The notes under the pieces were generated by a model. That model searched no databases and was not told where the DNA came from. It saw only the letters and a list, made by a program, of their open reading frames with translations. Below are positions 9,044 to 17,217 of a stretch of 35,318 bases of DNA, piece by piece. Numbering within the stretch: the stretch's first letter is position 1; each line of letters starts with the position of its first letter. A program made the position numbers and the translations under genes. Source of the stretch: Alphaproteobacteria bacterium (GTDB lineage Bacteria > Pseudomonadota > Alphaproteobacteria > RF32 > CAG-239); the NCBI GenBank assembly GCA_900769705.1, contig CAAGHP010000004.1, positions 1-35,318 of the forward strand. Reading direction: 5' to 3'.

Positions 9044-10160
9044 ATGAAAGCCGAATTTTATAATTTAATCAATGAAATTAAGCAATCACTGGCATTGCTG
9101 AGGAGGTCTCTTTGACTATGACAATGCTGTGCAGCGCCGCGAGGAGCTGGAGGCTTTGTCTGCAGATCCCAATCTTTGGGATAATCAGGAAAAAGCCCAA
9201 AAACTGATGAGTGAAAAAAATACTTTGGAAGCTTCACTAGACACTTATGACGGCTATGTAAAGTCTGTGGACGATTATGCCGAAATGGTTGAATTTGCCG
9301 AAAGTGAAAATGATGAAGCTATGCTCGGAGAATTGCAACATAACTTAGAAGAGCTGCAGGCCGCGGTTAAACATTCCGAGCTTGAAGCTCTGCTTTCCGG
9401 CGAAGCCGATGCTAATGACACCTATTTGGAAGTTCATGCCGGCAGTGGCGGTACCGAGGCGATGGATTGGGCGCAGATGCTTTTGCGAATGTATACGCGC
9501 TGGGCTGAAAATCATCATTATAAAGTTGAATATATAGAAGAAACAGAGGGTGATGTTGCCGGTCTGAAATCCGCAACCATAAAAATCAGCGGGCATAATG
9601 CTTACGGATGGCTGAAGTCGGAAAGCGGCGTGCATCGTTTGGTGCGTATTTCTCCGTTTGACAGCGCCGCTCGCCGCCATACCAGCTTTTCTTCAGTAGG
9701 TGTGTATCCGGTAGTTGATGACAATATTCAAATAGAAATCAACGAGGCGGACTGCCGTATTGATACTTACCGCGCTTCCGGCGCCGGCGGCCAGCATATT
9801 AACAAAACGGATTCGGCCGTGCGAATTACCCATATTCCGACCGGTATTGTTGTGTCCAGTCAAACTCAACGTTCGCAATTTCAAAACCGTGATAACTGTT
9901 GGAAAATGCTGCGGGCGCGCTTATATGAAAGAGAAATGCAAAAGCGTGCCGATAAGGCTCAAGAAGTGCGTGACAGTCAAGGCGATAACGGCTGGGGTTA
10001 CCAGATTCGTTCCTATGTTTTGCAGCCGTACCGCTTGATAAAAGATTTGCGCACAGACGCCGAAACCGCTGATGTTAAAGGCGTTTTGGACGGCGATATA
10101 GATTTGTTTCTGTCGGCGGCGCTGGCGCAGAAAATACAAAATGACAATCCTGTCGCATAA
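9044..10160 (+). CDS. prfB: Peptide chain release factor 2, with programmed +1 frameshift
   Basis: RF2 recognises UGA and UAA and triggers peptide release. The gene begins at ATG 9044, two bases after the PBP1A stop. Twenty-three codons (MKAEFYNLINE..., ending ALLRRSL) are read before an in-frame TGA at 9113-9115. A +1 shift at CTT-TGA-C restores the frame from GAC at 9114 and gives 371 residues (LDYDNAVQRREELEAL across the junction), matching the RF2 N-terminus. The main frame carries the stop-recognition motif SPF (VRISPFDSAARRHTSF) and the catalytic GGQ motif (GAGGQHINKTDSAVR). A simple ORF call would begin at the GTG at 9129 and lose the regulatory leader. It sits between PBP1A and the AsmA-like gene, with the next start 12 bases on. 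Confidence 0.95.
9101..9116 (+). promoter_or_regulatory. prfB programmed +1 frameshift signal
   Basis: AGGAGG-TCT-CTT-TGA-C: an internal Shine-Dalgarno sequence three bases before the CTT slippery codon, then the UGA stop followed by C. The geometry equals the E. coli site (AGGGGG-TAT-CTT-TGA-C). When RF2 is scarce, the ribosome pauses at UGA and slips from CUU to UUU, so RF2 limits its own synthesis. The mechanism is established for prfB; its use here is inferred from the conserved signal. Confidence 0.93.
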
Positions 10161-10172
10161 TTGGAAAAAAAT

Positions 10173-13100
10173 ATGAAAAAGTTATCGCCGCAATTATATT
10201 TTCTTCGCAAAACCATAGATTTTTTTATGGTTGGAATGTTTGTGGTGCTGCTTTTGTTTTTTTGGACACTGTATAAAGGCCCGATTTCTGTTCCGTATTT
10301 AAAGCCGTATATTATTCAGGCGTTGAACTATGATGAAAGCGACTACAGTGTCGGCATCGGCGATGTAAACTTGGAATTAGTGCGTTCGGTGCAGCCGCTA
10401 CGCATCACAGCCGAAGAAATTAACCTCAAAAAGAAGGACGGGACTTTCGCCATCAGCGCACCGAAACTCTATCTTTCGTTCAGTCTTCGGGCTTTGCTGA
10501 AAGGTATTATTGCTCCAAGCGATGTCAGTCTTGATAATCCGACCGTCTATATTTTTGCCGATTATGGGGTGGAAAAAGAGCATATAGACGAGGCCAATAA
10601 AAAGAAATTGGCGTTTTATGTCGATAAGTTCAAGGATTTTCTGAATAATTATAATTCACCGGAGAAAATTTATCCGGAAAGTTATGTTAATAACATTAGT
10701 ATCAAAGGCGCCGAAGTAGAATTTCATGAAGTTGACTTAGGACGCAAATGGATGCTTTCGGATTTGAACTTTGAATTTAGCCGCAACTTGGTGAATTTGG
10801 AGCTTAACGCCGATGCTTTGGTTAACTTAAATGATAAGGTTGCTTCCGTAGGGTTTGAAAGCGAATATCATGCAACCAGTGATAAATTGGATTTGGAAGT
10901 TTATTTTTCGGACTTGAATTTATCCGATATTATTAGCAGCATAGATTCTAAACAAACGGATGAGGAAAAAGCTTCGGTATTTCGCATAGAAGTTCCGGTA
11001 AACGGTAAAATCAACACAGAAATAGATGTTTCGGATATTTTGCAGCATCCGGAAAATGCCGCCGCCTATTTGAGTGACGCAGTCAAAAAAATTAACTTTG
11101 AATTGGACGGTGGTCATGGCTATGTGGCTTTTGACAATGATGAAAAGTACAATTATGAAATAGATGAAATGGTGCTGGCAGGAGAGCTTACCGGCGGATT
11201 TGATGAACTGAATATTAAAAACGCCGATTTCAAAATGGGCGGACAGACTGCGCAAATCAGTTTTGCAGCCAAGGGTTTGGAAAACTATTATCTTGAACAT
11301 TCATTGGAAGGCGTAACTGCCGAATTTACCGCCAAAATTGATGCGTTTTCTTTAGAATATTTATCCCGTTTCTGGCCGAGATATTTAGCCGAACCGGCTT
11401 GGCAATGGTGCAAGGACGGATTGACCGGCGGGCAGGCGAAAAACGGCAAGTTTGTATTTAAGTTTGGCTATGACAATCAAACTAAGTCTTTCGGCTTGTT
11501 GAATTTAGACGGCATTGCCGATTTGGAAGACGGTGATTTGCATTATTTGGACGGTATGCCTGAGGTGCATAATGTTTATGGACGCGCCAAATTCAGCATG
11601 CAGAATATTTCCATTGATGTAGATAAAGGTGTGAGCGACGGTGTTATAATAACCGGAGGTAATGTGAATATCTACGATTTGCACAAATACGACAACTTTA
11701 TTTCTATAAATCTTATCGGTAATTCCAGCATTACTGATGCGTTGAATTTAATCAATAATCCGCCTTTGAAAATAGCCGCCGGAATGGGAGTTGCCCCAAA
11801 AACAATCCATGGCAATGTGGATGTGCAGCTGAAGCTGGATTTTGAATTGAAAAAGGATTTGGATGGTAAAGATATAAAAGTTGACGTAAAAGCAGATTTA
11901 CATGATGTATCCAATTCTGATTTTATGCCGGGGCATAATCTGTCGGCAGAAAATTTACTGCTGTTGGTTAATACTGATGGCTGGAGCCTGAACGGAGAAG
12001 CCAAGTATGATGATTTGCCGATAAAGTTAGCTATAAATGAAAAATTTGCCGAGAAAAAATATAAGAGCAAATGCAATATTTCATTCAAACTGGACGATGC
12101 GGCCAAAAAAGTATTGGGTTTGGATTGGGACGTTTTACAGGCACCGAATATTTCCGGCTATGCTTGGGTTGACGCAGATATAACCGTGCAGCAAAATGAT
12201 GAGATTGCTGTAAAAGTTAAGGCAGATTTGAAAAATACGGCTATTGACTTTGCTTATTTAGGCTTTGTTAAGCCGCTGAACCAAGCAGCCAGTGCCAGCG
12301 CAGATGTTACTTTGCTGAAAGATAAAGTAACATCGGTTAAAAATCTGAAACTGCAAAAATCCGGTTTTAATATTGCCGGCGATTTAACTATGTATGCAAA
12401 CGGCAGAGTGAAGTCGGTGGATATTAACCAAATCAAAGGCCCGAAAACATCGGCGCGCGCCAAAGTCAGCCTGAGCGATTCGGCTAATCCGTGGCTGAAG
12501 GTGGAAATTTCCGGCCTAAGCTATGATTTGTCGCCGTTTTTTGAACAGGTTAAAAGCAAACATCAGAAAAACAGCAAACAGCTGCCTGTGCAGGAAAATG
12601 ATGACGACGGTTTGGAAAAAGCCAATAATACCGACATTTTTATGACAGTGAACAGCCTGTGGACAAACAACACTACGCCGATTCAAAACTTTGCGGGCAG
12701 CGCTAAAATCCGCAAGGGTATCGGTATGGAAGAACTGCACATGGTTGGCAACTACGGTATTGATAAATCTATTAAATTAAAACTAGACTATATTCCTAAA
12801 GGCAATAAAGAGCATTATCTTTCTATTGATAGTAATAACGCCGGAAGCACGTTTAAGGTTTTGCGCCTTTATGACAATATGGTGGGCGGAACCATGAAGA
12901 TTGAGGCGCGCCGCCAAGCCGATAAAAAGTTTATCGGACATATGCAAGTGCGTGATTTCAGCATTCAAAATGCTCCGGTGGTGGCAAAGCTTTTGAGCGT
13001 GGCCTCTTTTACCGGTATGCTGGATTTGCTAAAAGGCGATGGTTTGACTTTTACACACTTTAACGCGCCGTTTGAATATCAGTATAAAATATTGACGCTG

Positions 13101-13409
13101 AAACAAGCTAAGGCAGAAGGCAATGTGGTTGGTATCACTACTAACGGCACTTATAATCGCGCTACCGATGATATTAAAATGAACGGAGTGATTGCTCCTG
13201 CCTATAGCATTAACCGCTTTTTAGGTAAAATTCCGGTTGTAGGCAATCTGCTTGCCAGCAAAGACGGCACTATTTTTGCCGCTACTTACAAAATTACCGG
13301 TAACGCCGATGATGCAAAAGTTGATATAAATTCTTTGTCTATGCTTAGCCCTAACTCATTAAAGGAATGGTATGCAAAAAACTTTGGAGATGGTACAAAC
13401 GGATACTAA
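10173..13409 (+). CDS. AsmA/YhdP-like giant envelope protein (DUF3971 and AsmA-like C-terminal region)
   Basis: A 1078-residue protein with a single N-terminal membrane segment (about residues 15-37, MVGMFVVLLLFFWTLY) and a very long, beta-rich, presumably periplasmic body. The central RFWPRYLAEPAWQWC region resembles the DUF3971 motif. The C-terminal part (APVVAKLLSVASFTGMLDLL, FNAPFEY, GVIAPAYSINRFLGKIPVVG) is the characteristic AsmA-like C-terminal region of alphaproteobacterial YhdP relatives. Members of this superfamily form hydrophobic grooves proposed to carry phospholipids between the membranes; that role is inferred here. ATG 10173 is preferred to a TTG at 10161 that touches the prfB stop. 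The 3' end overlaps the next gene by 38 bases. Confidence 0.85.
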   Translation: MKKLSPQLYFLRKTIDFFMVGMFVVLLLFFWTLYKGPISVPYLKPYIIQALNYDESDYSVGIGDVNLELVRSVQPLRITAEEINLKKKDGTFAISAPKLYLSFSLRALLKGIIAPSDVSLDNPTVYIFADYGVEKEHIDEANKKKLAFYVDKFKDFLNNYNSPEKIYPESYVNNISIKGAEVEFHEVDLGRKWMLSDLNFEFSRNLVNLELNADALVNLNDKVASVGFESEYHATSDKLDLEVYFSDLNLSDIISSIDSKQTDEEKASVFRIEVPVNGKINTEIDVSDILQHPENAAAYLSDAVKKINFELDGGHGYVAFDNDEKYNYEIDEMVLAGELTGGFDELNIKNADFKMGGQTAQISFAAKGLENYYLEHSLEGVTAEFTAKIDAFSLEYLSRFWPRYLAEPAWQWCKDGLTGGQAKNGKFVFKFGYDNQTKSFGLLNLDGIADLEDGDLHYLDGMPEVHNVYGRAKFSMQNISIDVDKGVSDGVIITGGNVNIYDLHKYDNFISINLIGNSSITDALNLINNPPLKIAAGMGVAPKTIHGNVDVQLKLDFELKKDLDGKDIKVDVKADLHDVSNSDFMPGHNLSAENLLLLVNTDGWSLNGEAKYDDLPIKLAINEKFAEKKYKSKCNISFKLDDAAKKVLGLDWDVLQAPNISGYAWVDADITVQQNDEIAVKVKADLKNTAIDFAYLGFVKPLNQAASASADVTLLKDKVTSVKNLKLQKSGFNIAGDLTMYANGRVKSVDINQIKGPKTSARAKVSLSDSANPWLKVEISGLSYDLSPFFEQVKSKHQKNSKQLPVQENDDDGLEKANNTDIFMTVNSLWTNNTTPIQNFAGSAKIRKGIGMEELHMVGNYGIDKSIKLKLDYIPKGNKEHYLSIDSNNAGSTFKVLRLYDNMVGGTMKIEARRQADKKFIGHMQVRDFSIQNAPVVAKLLSVASFTGMLDLLKGDGLTFTHFNAPFEYQYKILTLKQAKAEGNVVGITTNGTYNRATDDIKMNGVIAPAYSINRFLGKIPVVGNLLASKDGTIFAATYKITGNADDAKVDINSLSMLSPNSLKEWYAKNFGDGTNGY

Positions 13410-13899
13410 ACCAAAAATCGGCGTGGATTTTCATGGTGTGATAAATACTAGGCCGGATTTTTTTCGGGAATTTTGCCGTGAAGCGCTTAAAATTGGTCTG
13501 GAGGTTTACATTATCAGTGGCGGACCGCGCGAAACGATTTTAGCCTATTTAAATCAATATCAAATTCCCTATACCAAACTTTGGTGCATTTATGATTATT
13601 ATGAGCAGCGTCATCAGGTGGAATTTTACGATGACGGTTCGTTTCACGTTACCGATGAGCTATGGAACAAAGCTAAGGCCGAATATTGCAAAGAGCAGAA
13701 TATTTGCCTGCATATTGACGACAGCGCTATTTACGGCAGAGAATTTGCCACGCCTTATTGCCTTTATGACGGGCAATCGGACAGCTGTGTTTTTAACGGG
13801 CATAAAATCAGCTTAAAAAATCCGTCACGAGCCTTACAGGCTATTTTAGAGGTCTGCAAATCGCCGTTATCTTATAAATCTGGAAAATATACAGCGTAA
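13372..13899 (+). CDS. Small HAD-fold phosphatase-like protein with variant DxH motif I
   Basis: 175 residues. Motif I is GVDFHGVI, with nucleophile Asp19 and His at position 21, where most HAD enzymes have Asp. Motif II is IISGG (Ser49). Motif IV is an Asp pair in LHIDDSAIYG (116-117). A Lys-containing segment near 100 could supply motif III. This looks like a compact HAD hydrolase related to small nucleotidase/phosphatase proteins, with no recognisable cap domain. The substrate is unknown, and the Asp-to-His change may alter or abolish phosphatase turnover. The start at 13372 lies inside the AsmA-like gene and has AAAGGA upstream; an ATG at 13390 directly abuts a GGAG and is less likely. 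The overlap implies coupled translation with the AsmA-like gene. Confidence 0.6.
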   Translation: MQKTLEMVQTDTKPKIGVDFHGVINTRPDFFREFCREALKIGLEVYIISGGPRETILAYLNQYQIPYTKLWCIYDYYEQRHQVEFYDDGSFHVTDELWNKAKAEYCKEQNICLHIDDSAIYGREFATPYCLYDGQSDSCVFNGHKISLKNPSRALQAILEVCKSPLSYKSGKYTA

Positions 13900-13979
13900 A
13901 AGTGTTGTTTATTTATAAAAAATTAAGCACTTTTAGGCTTTAATAAAAGCAAAAAGAATTTTGTAAAAGGAAAACAATT

Positions 13980-14594
13980 ATGAACAATATAATGCCTTCC
14001 GACGCTTTGGTGCCTATGGTAATAGAACAAACTCCCAAAGGTGAGCGCTCGTTTGATATTTTTTCACGCCTTTTGAAAGAAAGAATTATTTTCTTAACCG
14101 GCGAAGTTAATGATGAAACCTCGGCTTTGGTCTGTGCGCAGCTGCTATTCTTGGAAGCCGAAAATCCGAAAAAGGATATTTTCTTGTACATAAATTCCCC
14201 TGGCGGTGTTGTCACTTCCGGTATGGCTATGTATGACACCATGCAGTATATCTCCTGCGATGTGGCAACAATCTGTATCGGGCAGGCTTGTTCCATGGGG
14301 TCATTTTTACTGGCCGGCGGCACAAAAGGCAAACGCTATTCTCTGCCGAATTCTCAGATTATGATTCACCAGCCGTCGGGCGGCGCCAAAGGACAGGCGG
14401 CGGATATTGAAATTCAAGCCAAATTGATTTTGGATTTGCGCAAGCGCCTGAATGCTATTTATGCACAAAATACCGGTCAAAAAATTTCAGTTATTGAACG
14501 CGCTATGGATAGAGACAACTTTATGACGCCGCAGGAAGCCTTGGATTTTGGTTTGATTGATCATATTATTACTAATCGTGAAGAAGTAAAGTAG
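13980..14594 (+). CDS. clpP: ATP-dependent Clp protease proteolytic subunit
   Basis: A 204-residue serine peptidase (family S14) forming the tetradecameric proteolytic chamber. The catalytic triad is visible: Ser105 (GQACSMGSFL), His130 (IMIHQP) and Asp179 (in DRDNFM). The GG of NSPGGVV and the handle-region helices are present. AAAAGGA lies nine bases before the ATG. ClpX follows after seven bases, the standard clpP-clpX operon. A short AT-rich gap separates it from the HAD gene. Confidence 0.97.
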   Translation: MNNIMPSDALVPMVIEQTPKGERSFDIFSRLLKERIIFLTGEVNDETSALVCAQLLFLEAENPKKDIFLYINSPGGVVTSGMAMYDTMQYISCDVATICIGQACSMGSFLLAGGTKGKRYSLPNSQIMIHQPSGGAKGQAADIEIQAKLILDLRKRLNAIYAQNTGQKISVIERAMDRDNFMTPQEALDFGLIDHIITNREEVK

Positions 14595-14601
14595 GTAAAA
14601 G

Positions 14602-15873
14602 ATGAGTGAAGATAACGAAGAAGTTTTGCATTGTTCATTTTGCGGCAAAAGCCAGAAAGAAGTGAAAAAGCTGGTTGCCGGACGCGGTGTTTATATCTGC
14701 AACGAGTGCATAGATGTCTGCCATTCCATTATGGAAGAAGAGGCAGAATTGGTACCGGAAAATAAAACATCATCCGCAGATGAACCGTTAATGAACAGTT
14801 TACCGACGCCGTCTAAAATCAAAGAGTTTTTAGATGAGTATGTTATTGGGCAGGATTATGCTAAAAAAGTTTTATCCGTTGCTGTATACAATCACTATAA
14901 GCGATTGAATAATCCCAAAAAAGATGAAGTTGACATAACTAAATCAAATGTGATTTTGATTGGCTCGACCGGTTGCGGAAAAACCTTGCTGGCTCAAACG
15001 TTGGCTAAAATTTTGAATGTTCCGTTCGCTATTGCCGACGCAACCACTTTGACAGAAGCCGGTTATGTTGGAGAAGATGTGGAAAATATTGTGCTAAAAT
15101 TGGTGCAAAATGCTAATTACGATATTGAAAAGGCTCAGCGCGGTATCATTTATATTGATGAAATAGATAAAATATCCCGCAAAGGCGACGGTCCGTCCAT
15201 TACACGTGATGTGTCAGGCGAGGGCGTTCAACAGGCTTTGCTGAAAATTATTGAAGGTACGGTTGCCAATGTTCCTCCGCAAGGCGGACGTAAGCACCCG
15301 CAGCAGGAATTTTTGCATGTGGACACTAAGAACATCTTGTTTATTTGCGGCGGTGCGTTTGCCGGTTTGGAAAAAATTGTGGAAAAGCATGGCACAGAAA
15401 GCGGAAATTCAATTGGTTTTGGGGCTAAGGTGGAAAAGGATGAAAAGACTGTAGGGCAGATTTTGAAAGATGTACGTCCCGAAGATTTGATTAAGTACGG
15501 ACTTATTCCGGAATTTACCGGACGTGTGCCGGTTATCGCCACTTTGGATGACTTAAACGAAGATGCCTTAATCCGTGTTTTAACCGAGCCGAAAAACGCT
15601 TTAGTCAGCCAATATGCTTCTTTGTTTGGTATGGATGATGTCAAGCTGACTATCACTCCGGAGGCTTTGCGTGCCATTGCCAAAAAAGCGATAGAACGTA
15701 AAACAGGCGCCCGCGGTTTGCGCGCGATTATGGAAGAAATCTTAATGGAATGGATGTATGAACTTCCGGATAAAAAAGATATCGCCGAAATTATGATAGA
15801 TGAAAAAGTAATCACGGAAGGGGCTAAGCCTGAACTGATAAAAAATAAGGAAGAAACAAAAAAATCTGCTTAA
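14602..15873 (+). CDS. clpX: ClpX, ATP-dependent unfoldase of the ClpXP protease
   Basis: 423 residues. The N-terminal zinc-binding domain has CSFCGKS and CNECIDVC (four Cys). The AAA+ module has Walker A GSTGCGKT (slightly unlike the usual GPTGSGKT), pore loop AGYVGED, Walker B IIYIDEIDKI, sensor 2 GARGLRAI, and the IGFGAKV loop that docks on ClpP. It recognises, unfolds and threads tagged or damaged proteins into ClpP. No lon gene follows, although many proteobacteria have lon there; instead an inverted-repeat region begins at the stop codon and trxB converges from the other side. Confidence 0.97.
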   Translation: MSEDNEEVLHCSFCGKSQKEVKKLVAGRGVYICNECIDVCHSIMEEEAELVPENKTSSADEPLMNSLPTPSKIKEFLDEYVIGQDYAKKVLSVAVYNHYKRLNNPKKDEVDITKSNVILIGSTGCGKTLLAQTLAKILNVPFAIADATTLTEAGYVGEDVENIVLKLVQNANYDIEKAQRGIIYIDEIDKISRKGDGPSITRDVSGEGVQQALLKIIEGTVANVPPQGGRKHPQQEFLHVDTKNILFICGGAFAGLEKIVEKHGTESGNSIGFGAKVEKDEKTVGQILKDVRPEDLIKYGLIPEFTGRVPVIATLDDLNEDALIRVLTEPKNALVSQYASLFGMDDVKLTITPEALRAIAKKAIERKTGARGLRAIMEEILMEWMYELPDKKDIAEIMIDEKVITEGAKPELIKNKEETKKSA

Positions 15874-15876
15874 ATA

Positions 15877-15935
15877 TCAAATAGTTAAACCATAAAAAAG
15901 TGTGTAAAAAAAACGACCGTTTTTTTTACACACTT
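15877..15935. repeat. Left arm of 59-bp inverted repeat (clpX trailer)
   Basis: Bases 15877-15935 are the perfect reverse complement of 16041-16099. Outside this, the match continues for eight more bases (GCTTAAAT) after a two-base gap and includes the last codon and stop of clpX. Within the arm, 15898-15935 is an 18-2-18 palindrome (AAGTGTGT-A8-CG around AC). On the plus strand the stem is followed by only two T residues, so it is a poor terminator for clpX; on the minus strand it is followed by T6. Confidence 0.92.
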
Positions 15936-16040
15936 AAAACGCCCTGACGGAGAAAAAAGAAAAACGGCAAAAAATGCCGTAAAATTATAAAGTTATTGCA
16001 TTTTTTCTAAATTTGTGATACCTTTTAAAAAGTGTTAAAA
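15936..16040. other. Spacer between the inverted-repeat arms
   Basis: 105 AT-rich bases without an ORF. It contains one small hairpin, ACGGCA-AAAAA-TGCCGT, at 15964-15980. No transposase fragment or RNA gene was recognised. Confidence 0.6.
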
Positions 16041-16083
16041 AAGTGTGTAAAAAAAACGGTCGTTTTTTTTACACACTTTTTTA
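16036..16083. terminator. Bidirectional terminator between clpX and trxB
   Basis: A long AT-rich palindrome, 23 bp around a GT centre: an A6 tract, GTGTGT, A8, CG, then the mirror image ending in T6. In both directions the stem is followed by a T tract, so it can stop transcripts from clpX (plus) and trxB (minus). It lies within and just outside the right arm of the 59-bp inverted repeat. Confidence 0.75.
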
Positions 16084-16099
16084 TGGTTTAACTATTTGA
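16041..16099. repeat. Right arm of 59-bp inverted repeat (trxB trailer)
   Basis: Perfect inverted copy of 15877-15935. Beyond it the bases ATTTAAGC mirror the clpX end, GCTTAAAT. The identity covers the unpaired flank as well as the hairpin stem, which argues for a recent inverted duplication or gene conversion rather than independent terminators. Confidence 0.92.
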
Positions 16100-16135
16100 T
16101 TTAAGCTAATAAAAATAAAAAACATCTTATGTAAT

Positions 16136-17068
16136 TCAGCGTAAAAACTTTATAGCCTCCAAAGCGGCCTTAGCTCCCGAACCGGCAGCAATAACTGCTT
16201 GATGATGTTCCGGATTGCAAACATCTCCGGCGGCAAACACCCCGCGGATATTGGTAGTACAGCCGTTTGCCTGCGTGGCAATATAGCCGCCGGCAGTCAA
16301 ATTTAAATAATTACGGAACAACTCCGTATTCGGATGATGCCCGATAGCCACAAACAATCCGGAAATATACAGCGTTTTTTGCATATCTGTTTTCACGTTG
16401 CGAATCTTCAAACCGGTAACCGATAACGGCTCTTCTGTGCCTAGTATTTCTTCAATAATATTATTCCAAACCATCACAATTTTGCGGTTTTGCAGCAAAC
16501 GCTGCTGTAAAACCGTGTCGGCACGCAAAGAATGCCGTCGATGGATTAAATAGACTTTATCGGTAAACGCCGCCAAATAAAGCGCCTCTTCTGCCGCCGT
16601 GTTGCCGCCGCCAACCACCGCGACTTCTTTGCCGCGGTAAAAAAAGCCGTCGCAAGTTGCACATGATGACACCCCGTGCCCCATATATTTTTTCTCACTC
16701 GGCAAACCCAGCCAATTTACGGAAGAACCGGTTGCCACAATAATCGCTTTTGATTGATATGAATTTCCGGCTGCCGAACTGCATGTAAACGGATGATCAA
16801 AAAAATCTACTTCGGTAATGATATCGTCAACAATTTGAACTTCACGCTCTTCAGCCTGCTGACGCATTTTTTCCATTATTTCATAACCGGTCATTGTTTC
16901 AACGAATCCGGGATAATTATCTACCTCGCTCGAAAGAATCAACTGTCCGCCTTTTTGGTTACCCGACACAATCAATGATTTTAGTCCGGTTCTTGCCGTA
17001 TAAATTCCGGCGGTGTAGCCGGCAGGTCCCGAACCGATTATCAAAACATCTACCTTATATTCTGCCAT
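16136..17068 (-). CDS. trxB: Thioredoxin reductase (NADPH)
   Basis: 310 residues from the ATG giving MAEYKVDVL, preceded by AAGGAG six bases upstream; an in-frame ATG at 17119 would add 17 atypical residues. The FAD-binding site is IIGSGPAGYTA at about 10-20. The redox-active pair is C136-A-T-C139. The NADPH-binding motif is VVGGGNTAAEEAL, and the second FAD motif is GVFAAGDV. It is a cytosolic flavoenzyme that passes electrons from NADPH to thioredoxin. The gene stands alone, converging with clpX and divergent from the lysozyme-like gene. Confidence 0.95.
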   Translation of the reverse strand: MAEYKVDVLIIGSGPAGYTAGIYTARTGLKSLIVSGNQKGGQLILSSEVDNYPGFVETMTGYEIMEKMRQQAEEREVQIVDDIITEVDFFDHPFTCSSAAGNSYQSKAIIVATGSSVNWLGLPSEKKYMGHGVSSCATCDGFFYRGKEVAVVGGGNTAAEEALYLAAFTDKVYLIHRRHSLRADTVLQQRLLQNRKIVMVWNNIIEEILGTEEPLSVTGLKIRNVKTDMQKTLYISGLFVAIGHHPNTELFRNYLNLTAGGYIATQANGCTTNIRGVFAAGDVCNPEHHQAVIAAGSGAKAALEAIKFLR

Positions 17069-17158
17069 AATCACTCCTTTTTTATTTTTGATACATAATT
17101 GCCATATTTGTTTTTCCAAGTGGTTTCGGCAGATTATTTATTTTGTCCAAATAAAGAC

Positions 17159-17187
17159 TAGACTTTTGTAAAAACTTGTTTTATAGT
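17159..17187 (+). promoter_or_regulatory. Putative sigma-70 promoter of the lysozyme-like gene
   Basis: TAGACT (-35, 17159-17164), 17 bp, then TATAGT (-10, 17182-17187). It lies 30 bases before the chosen start at 17218 and overlaps the ATGs that a longer reading would use, which supports the later start. Pattern match only. Confidence 0.4.
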
Positions 17188-17217
17188 GAAAATATATATA
17201 TGATGGAGTCTGGTAAA

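Noticed and set aside
9113..9115. TGA in prfB read as evidence of a pseudogene or of UGA recoding to Trp
   Set aside because: Shine-Dalgarno and CTT-TGA-C context mark the known programmed frameshift; TGA is used as a normal stop elsewhere in the window.
13898..13934. AAAAGTG/CACTTTT inverted repeat before clpP, considered as terminator or CIRCE-like element
   Set aside because: Only 7 bp with a 23-base loop, no T tract of note, and no match to CIRCE.
15877..16099. The clpX/trxB inverted repeat as a MITE or other transposable element
   Set aside because: No target-site duplication visible and one arm includes the clpX stop codon; inverted duplication of a trailer fits better, though other genome copies could not be searched.
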